A stretch of 17,066 bases of DNA. Origin: Treponema sp. GTDB lineage: Bacteria; Spirochaetota; Spirochaetia; Treponematales; Breznakiellaceae. Each line of letters begins with the position of its first letter. The stretch's first letter is position 1. The stretch is taken from NCBI GenBank assembly GCA_031266095.1, contig JAISBR010000019.1, forward strand, positions 1 to 17,066, read 5' to 3'. The notes beneath the pieces are model-generated. The model worked only from the letters and a program-made list of their open reading frames with translations. It was not told the origin of the DNA and did no database searches. The position numbers and the translations under genes were made by a program. Below are positions 12,838-17,066 of the stretch, one piece after another.

Positions 12838-14958
12838 TTGGCCGTTGCTTATTTTGATCTGGTGTTCGATATTCCCGCCGATCAGACTTTTACCTACCGT
12901 CTTGACGAAAAGGCCGAGGCCGCCGTGGGGAAACGGGCCATGGTTCCCTTTGGCCGGGGGGGCAGGGACATCTTAGGCTACATCGTCGCCGGGAGGGAAA
13001 GCCCGCCCAAGGGCGTGGATGAAGCCGCCGTCAAACCCATACGCCGTATCGTTGACCGGGAACCGGTATTTGACGGCCGGGACATTGCGACAGCCCGCTG
13101 GATGGCGGCCTACTACCTCTGCGGAAGCGGCCAGGCCCTGGCGGCAATGATCCCCTCGGGCAGGCGCATGGTTTCCTACCCTTCCTTTCCGGATGTCGAT
13201 GGGGATATCGCGTCCGGCGCCCTGGATCTTTCGGCGGAACAGCAGGCGGCTTTAGACGCGATAAGCGCCGCGGTTCCGCGCCGGCCTTCCCCCGGGGAAC
13301 CGTTGCCCGCGCCGGCCGCCGGCCGCGGTACGGGCGTGGTTCCGGCGCGGCCGCGGCCCGGCGCGGATCGGGAACCGCCCGCCGCCGTGACGGAAACAGG
13401 CGTACAATCCGCAGGACAGCCGCCCATGTTCTATCTCTACGGCATTACCGGCTCGGGTAAAACCGAGGTGTTTCTGCGCGCCGCGGAACGCGTGCTCAAA
13501 GCGGGAAAATCGGTAATCTACCTGGTACCGGAGATTTCCCTTACCCACCAGACCGCGGACCTGATCGGTAAACGCTTCGGCGGCGGGGCGGCGACCCTGC
13601 ATTCGGGGATGAGTCCCAGCGAGCGGCTCGCCGAGTGGATGCGGATTCGCCGGGGCGAGGTGCGGATCGTGGTGGGGCCCCGAAGCGCCGTATTCGCGCC
13701 GGTCCGGGACCTGGGACTGATTATCATTGACGAGGAACAGGACGGTTCCTATAAATCAGGTAATACGCCCCGCTACCACGCCCGCCAGACCGCTGTCAGG
13801 CGCTGCGCCGTTGAGGAAGCGCTGCTGGTGATGGGTTCCGCCACGCCCTCCGCCGAAGCCTGGAAGCTCATGGTGGAGGGGAGTATCACCCGCCTGGACC
13901 TTTCCCGCCGCCTTTCCGGCGGCAGGATACCTGAGATAAAACCGGTAAGCCTGGAACAGACCGACGGCTGCCTGACCCGGGAACTCAAGGCGGAGATCCG
14001 CGCCACCGCCCAAATGGGCCGGCAGAGCATCCTCTTTTTGAACCGCCGCGGTTTCGCCCATTTCTATCATTGTCCCGCCTGCGGCTATGAGCAGACCTGC
14101 CGCCACTGCTCGGTATCCCTCACCTGGCATAAAAGCAGGGGCCGGGCGGTCTGCCACTACTGCGGCTATTCCGAGCCGCCCCTTACGGCCTGTCCCCACT
14201 GCGGATCCCTGGAAGCGGGTTACCGGGGCTTCGGCACCGAAATGATAGAAGAAGAAGTACGCCGGACCTTTCCGGAACTGAATATTCGCCGGGCCGACGC
14301 CGACACCGCGGGGAAAAAGGGCGGCCTCGCGGAAACGCTGGATCTCTTCAGGGCGGGCATGGTTGACGTACTCCTGGGAACCCAGATGGTCGCCAAGGGG
14401 CTTAACTTTCCCGGGGTACGCCTCGTGGGGGTGATCCTGGCCGACACCGGCCTGCAGATGCCGGATTTCAGGGCCGCGGAGCGGACCTTCTCCCTGATTG
14501 TGCAGGTAGCCGGCCGGGCCGGGCGCTATTTCCCCGACGGCAAAGTGATCGTACAGACCCTGCGTATCGGGGATCCGGTAATCGCCCGCTCCTGCGCGCT
14601 GGACGTGGAGGGCTTCTTCAGCTCCGAACTGGCCCAGCGGCGGCTGCTCAAATTCCCCCCGTATACCCGGCTCATCCGCTTTACCGCCCGGGCTAAAGAC
14701 GCCCGCCGGGCCGACGGCGCCATTGAGCGGCTTGCCGCCCTGGCCGGCCCCCTCCTCCCGCCGGGAGCGGACATGCTGGGCCCCGCCGAGTGTCCCATCG
14801 GGATTATCGCCGGGAATCACCGCCGGCAGCTCATCCTGCGGGGCCGGCAGATGGGCGCCCTGCACGGCGCGGCGCGGACACTCCTTGCCCGCTATGAAAA
14901 GGGCCGTGACAGCAGGGTATATCTGGAAGTGGACGTCGACCCGGTGAGCGTGTTATAG
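12838..14958 (+). CDS. priA: Primosomal protein PriA (replication restart helicase)
   Basis: 3'-to-5' DNA helicase that reloads the replisome at stalled forks, 706 residues. N-terminal DNA-binding domain 1-110; Walker A GITGSGKTE (202-210); motif II DEEQ (298-301) where the family normally has DEEH; motif III MGSATPS; eight zinc cysteines (C412, C415, C421, C424, C439, C442, C452, C455); and helicase motifs GTQMVAKGLNFP and QVAGRAGR. Between LSAEQQAALDAI and FYLYG lies a Pro/Ala/Arg-rich stretch (about 146-196) that is longer than the usual linker. The TTG start at 12838 gives MAVAYFDLVFDIPADQTFTY, matching the family N-terminus, with GGAG about 10 nt upstream. It ends ten bases before the convergent lipoprotein gene. 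Confidence 0.96.
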   Translation: MAVAYFDLVFDIPADQTFTYRLDEKAEAAVGKRAMVPFGRGGRDILGYIVAGRESPPKGVDEAAVKPIRRIVDREPVFDGRDIATARWMAAYYLCGSGQALAAMIPSGRRMVSYPSFPDVDGDIASGALDLSAEQQAALDAISAAVPRRPSPGEPLPAPAAGRGTGVVPARPRPGADREPPAAVTETGVQSAGQPPMFYLYGITGSGKTEVFLRAAERVLKAGKSVIYLVPEISLTHQTADLIGKRFGGGAATLHSGMSPSERLAEWMRIRRGEVRIVVGPRSAVFAPVRDLGLIIIDEEQDGSYKSGNTPRYHARQTAVRRCAVEEALLVMGSATPSAEAWKLMVEGSITRLDLSRRLSGGRIPEIKPVSLEQTDGCLTRELKAEIRATAQMGRQSILFLNRRGFAHFYHCPACGYEQTCRHCSVSLTWHKSRGRAVCHYCGYSEPPLTACPHCGSLEAGYRGFGTEMIEEEVRRTFPELNIRRADADTAGKKGGLAETLDLFRAGMVDVLLGTQMVAKGLNFPGVRLVGVILADTGLQMPDFRAAERTFSLIVQVAGRAGRYFPDGKVIVQTLRIGDPVIARSCALDVEGFFSSELAQRRLLKFPPYTRLIRFTARAKDARRADGAIERLAALAGPLLPPGADMLGPAECPIGIIAGNHRRQLILRGRQMGALHGAARTLLARYEKGRDSRVYLEVDVDPVSVL

Positions 14959-14968
14959 CGCGTGTTAC

Positions 14969-16411
14969 TTACTCGCTTGACCAGTGACCGTCCCAGAGAT
15001 GTGATCCCGGCCCAAGGAAAGGATTATCTTTATAGGTAAGCAAAACCTTTCCACCATTACCAACATTAATAGCAGAAGTTCCGTCTATTCCGATAAACTG
15101 CACCGTAGAACTCTTGATACGTAGCGTTTTATTCTCGGCGATCTCCAATGTTGAGTCTGCATTAATCGTGAAGCTATAGTCTCCGGGCAGCGTGTAGTCC
15201 TCAACTACCGTTAAAGTCCCCTGAATGGTATAGTGCCTTTTCTTGATGGTAAGCGTTGAATTATCCTTAAGCTTTAGCAGGGGCGAAGGGTTAGTGTCAC
15301 TGGCAGAACCAACAAACAGTGTGCTCTGCGAGCCCACATATCCCTTACCGCCGGTTGCAATGGTGATGGAACCCTTAGCATTGTCCGCCCAAACCTGGTC
15401 CGTATCTTTATCGTGGATTTCACCCCCCTTCTTAACCGTTATAGTGCCGTGGAGGGCCATACTCGGTTTATGCGTACCGTTGTCTTTGTTGTCTGCAAGG
15501 ATGAGTTTACCCTTATCGTCGATTATTATGGCGCCGTGTACCACAGCGGAGGCGCCCTTTTCCAGGGTGATTTTCTCCTTGAGCGTCAGTTCCGCGCCGG
15601 CTGAGACCGTAAGACTGTCGCCGGAAGCCACACCGAACTCTTTATTAACGTGTACCTGCCCCTTTATGGTATACGAGGTTTTGGTTAATACGACGGATGA
15701 ACCGGCTGCGGTAAGCTCCAGCGGCGGGGCGTTTTTTCCTTCTTCCTTTGTACCAACAATAACAGCGTTCCCCGTTTTTCCGGTTCCGCCATAGCGAATT
15801 TCGAGGGAACCGGTACCGGCGTTATTCCAGATTTGACCATTGCCTTTATCGTGTATTATACCGCCGTTCCTCACCTCTATTTTCGCCCCGGCAGCCAAGT
15901 CTCCTTTAACCTTATCCTCAAGGACCAGGGAAGCGCCGGCGTCCAGGGTGAGGGCCCCCGCCGTAATCTTTATTGCGGCGGACCCGTCCTTTGGCGCCTT
16001 ATCGGCCGTTATATCCAGGTTCTGTACCTGCACATTACCGTTTATCACCAGCTGGTTCTCATTGGTCTCAATAGTACTGCCGTTCCCACTGATAGTTTTT
16101 TCGTCGTTAATAATGAAATTACTCTCTAATTTTATCTTCAACTGTTCTGTAACGTATATTGTACCAACCTTAGAATCCTTCAGCGCCACGAAAAATCCCT
16201 CCTTGTCCTCGACATACTTTGATTCCTTGGGAGGCGGGGGCGGATTAGGAGTATCTGTCCCTCCCCCTCCTTCAGAAGTTCCGGAGGGTGTTCCCTTCCC
16301 ACTCCCGCTTCCGATTCCCTCTTCCGAGCTTACCGGGCTGACACAACCCGCCGAAACGAGGAGCAAACATACGCCTACAGTCATGCCCAAGACAGCCCTT
16401 ATTTTTTTCAT
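14969..16411 (-). CDS. Beta-helix-like surface lipoprotein with internal duplication
   Basis: 480 residues, function unknown. The signal peptide ends in lipobox VSAGC with lipidated Cys23. Next is a flexible Gly/Ser/Thr/Pro linker (about 24-63) and then repetitive short beta-strand units rich in G, N, D, T, K and V. These suggest a parallel beta-helix or adhesin-like stalk outside the cell. Two large units are recognisable: GGIIHDKGNGQIW (173-185) with YTIKG (237), and GGEIHDKDTDQVW (339-351) with YTIQG (404), about 166 residues apart. The start ATG has AGGAGG 7 nt upstream. No enzymatic motif was seen. It is convergent with priA and has a candidate promoter about 100 nt upstream. Confidence 0.88.
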   Translation of the reverse strand: MKKIRAVLGMTVGVCLLLVSAGCVSPVSSEEGIGSGSGKGTPSGTSEGGGGTDTPNPPPPPKESKYVEDKEGFFVALKDSKVGTIYVTEQLKIKLESNFIINDEKTISGNGSTIETNENQLVINGNVQVQNLDITADKAPKDGSAAIKITAGALTLDAGASLVLEDKVKGDLAAGAKIEVRNGGIIHDKGNGQIWNNAGTGSLEIRYGGTGKTGNAVIVGTKEEGKNAPPLELTAAGSSVVLTKTSYTIKGQVHVNKEFGVASGDSLTVSAGAELTLKEKITLEKGASAVVHGAIIIDDKGKLILADNKDNGTHKPSMALHGTITVKKGGEIHDKDTDQVWADNAKGSITIATGGKGYVGSQSTLFVGSASDTNPSPLLKLKDNSTLTIKKRHYTIQGTLTVVEDYTLPGDYSFTINADSTLEIAENKTLRIKSSTVQFIGIDGTSAINVGNGGKVLLTYKDNPFLGPGSHLWDGHWSSE

Positions 16412-16662
16412 GATTAACCTCCTTGTTTATCGCGAAAGAAGACAGAACCGGCCCACTCAAAGGTGATAAATCGTTCCACTTACGTCTATATCCGGGTAAC
16501 AATAATACCAGTATATACGGCGCCGGCGGATTTTACAAGTTAAAACCCGTTTGTCTTTTCGGCGTCCGCGCGGAGGCAGGGATACGGGCGGCCGGCGCCT
16601 TGCTGAAAAGCCTCCGCGAACTATGCCCGGACTTCACGGAGGGCCGGCCGCTCAAGACTGAA
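16412..16662. other. Intergenic stretch upstream of the lipoprotein gene
   Basis: Besides the promoter and ribosome-binding site of the lipoprotein gene I see no gene. Short open frames on both strands give Arg-rich, unrecognisable translations. GC content rises towards the tandem array. Confidence 0.5.
16510..16538 (-). promoter_or_regulatory. Candidate promoter of the lipoprotein gene
   Basis: On the minus strand TTGTAA (16538-16533) and TATACT (16515-16510) are spaced by 17 bp. The -10 is identical to the one proposed for nrdR. Transcription would start near 16503, giving a leader of about 90 nt. Confidence 0.45.
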
Positions 16663-16813
16663 GCGGCGTCCCGCTTGAGCCTGAAGCGGCGTCCCGCTTG
16701 AACTTGGAGCGGCATCCCGCTTGAGCTTAGAGCGGCATCCCGCTTGAGCTTGGAGCGGTGTCCCGCTTGAAACTGGAGCGGCGTCCTGCTTGAGCTTGGA
16801 GCGGTATCCTGCG
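16663..16813. repeat. Tandem array of 23-bp hairpin repeats
   Basis: Six full units and one partial, each 23 bp, start at 16663, 16686, 16709, 16732, 16755, 16778 and 16801. Each begins GCGGYRTCCYGCTTGA, and the last seven bases vary around GCTTGGA. Most units can fold: (A/G)AGCGG pairs with CCGCTT around a 4-nt loop. Unit length is not a multiple of three, so it is not a coding repeat. There are no spacers, so it is not a CRISPR array. Confidence 0.9.
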
Positions 16814-16825
16814 ATAGCCTATCGC
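16811..16825. repeat. Palindrome at the end of the tandem array
   Basis: Perfect inverted repeat GCGATAG-C-CTATCGC directly following the last partial 23-bp unit. With one mismatch the symmetry extends further (flanking CCT and GGG). It may cap the array or be a separate site. Confidence 0.5.
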
Positions 16826-16961
16826 GGGGTACGCTCTACGCTGAAACGGTCAAGGTGAAGCCGGACTGTACCTGGGTATCGGCGTTTACTTTCATGTTCC
16901 GGGAAACTATCAAGTTTTGCAAGAAATTGTAACCGCCACGTCGCAGAAGTCGTCTATGATA

Positions 16962-16997
16962 AAAGTCAAGCACTTTTTTTCAAAAATGTTTGACTTT
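16962..16997. repeat. Inverted repeat in AT-rich region
   Basis: AAAGTCAA (16962-16969) and TTGACTTT (16990-16997) are perfect inverted copies 20 nt apart, with T-runs inside and just after. It overlaps the end of the possible minus-strand reading frame described separately. It could be a weak terminator hairpin or an operator. Confidence 0.4.
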
Positions 16998-17066
16998 CAA
17001 GAAATTTTTTGTAGGCGGCCATCTTTGTCCCGTGTTTCACCGCGTCCCGCCCGTAGTGATACTCCC
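16966..17066 (-). CDS. Possible C-terminal tail of an unidentified protein, cut by window
   Basis: The minus strand is open from the window edge to a TGA at 16968-16966, about 33 codons, ending in KMAAYKKFLESQTFLKKSA. The composition looks like a normal protein tail and the early codons favour G/C at the third position. It is short, matches nothing I recognise, and the frame could be open by chance. The 16826-16961 stretch beyond it shows no gene. Confidence 0.3.
   Translation of the reverse strand, partial: EYHYGRDAVKHGTKMAAYKKFLESQTFLKKSA

Noticed and set aside
13756..14865. 369-codon minus-strand open frame opposite priA
   Set aside because: Antisense shadow of a GC-rich conserved gene; translation unrecognisable.
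16663..16813. CRISPR array
   Set aside because: Units are directly adjacent, with no unique spacers, and no cas genes are nearby.

Overview
The window looks like chromosomal DNA of a spirochaete, most likely a Treponema-type organism. That is an inference from the style of the PriA, PstS and lipoprotein sequences and the moderate-to-high GC content. No rRNA, tRNA, CRISPR array or intact mobile element was found. The genes are dense and mostly housekeeping, with decayed insertion-sequence remnants between two blocks of different base composition.

Left block (1-6400, minus strand, moderate GC). This is a complete phosphate-starvation operon transcribed leftwards: pstS-pstC-pstA-pstB-phoU-phoB-phoR. 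PhoR is cut by the window edge. Four of the junctions are start/stop overlaps (ATGA, TGATG, TTGA, ATGA), so the transporter, its PhoU brake and the PhoB/PhoR two-component system appear translationally coupled. A Pho-box-like array of 11-bp repeats and a -10 lie upstream of pstS, and a stem-loop separates pstS from pstC. PstS is the most unusual protein here: its two halves are in circularly permuted order.

Boundary (6400-7440). No intact gene. It holds an IS630-family transposase remnant broken by two frameshifts and an IS5-family transposase remnant with an internal deletion.

Middle block (7443-14958, strongly GC-rich). aroC (+) meets larC (-) tail to tail, sharing the four bases TTAA at their stops. 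Upstream of larC on the same strand is a GT4-type glycosyltransferase. Then, on the plus strand, come nrdR (with a promoter and a NrdR-box-like palindrome at the expected transcription start), a terminator, a family-4 uracil-DNA glycosylase and priA. The last two are two bases apart and link repair with replication restart. AroC, LarC and PriA each carry an extra Pro/Ala-rich or His-rich insertion.

Right block (14969-17066). A minus-strand lipoprotein of beta-helix-like repeats converges on priA. Upstream of it are a candidate promoter, an array of 23-bp tandem hairpin repeats (about 6.5 copies), short palindromes, and possibly the C-terminal tail of another minus-strand gene running off the window.
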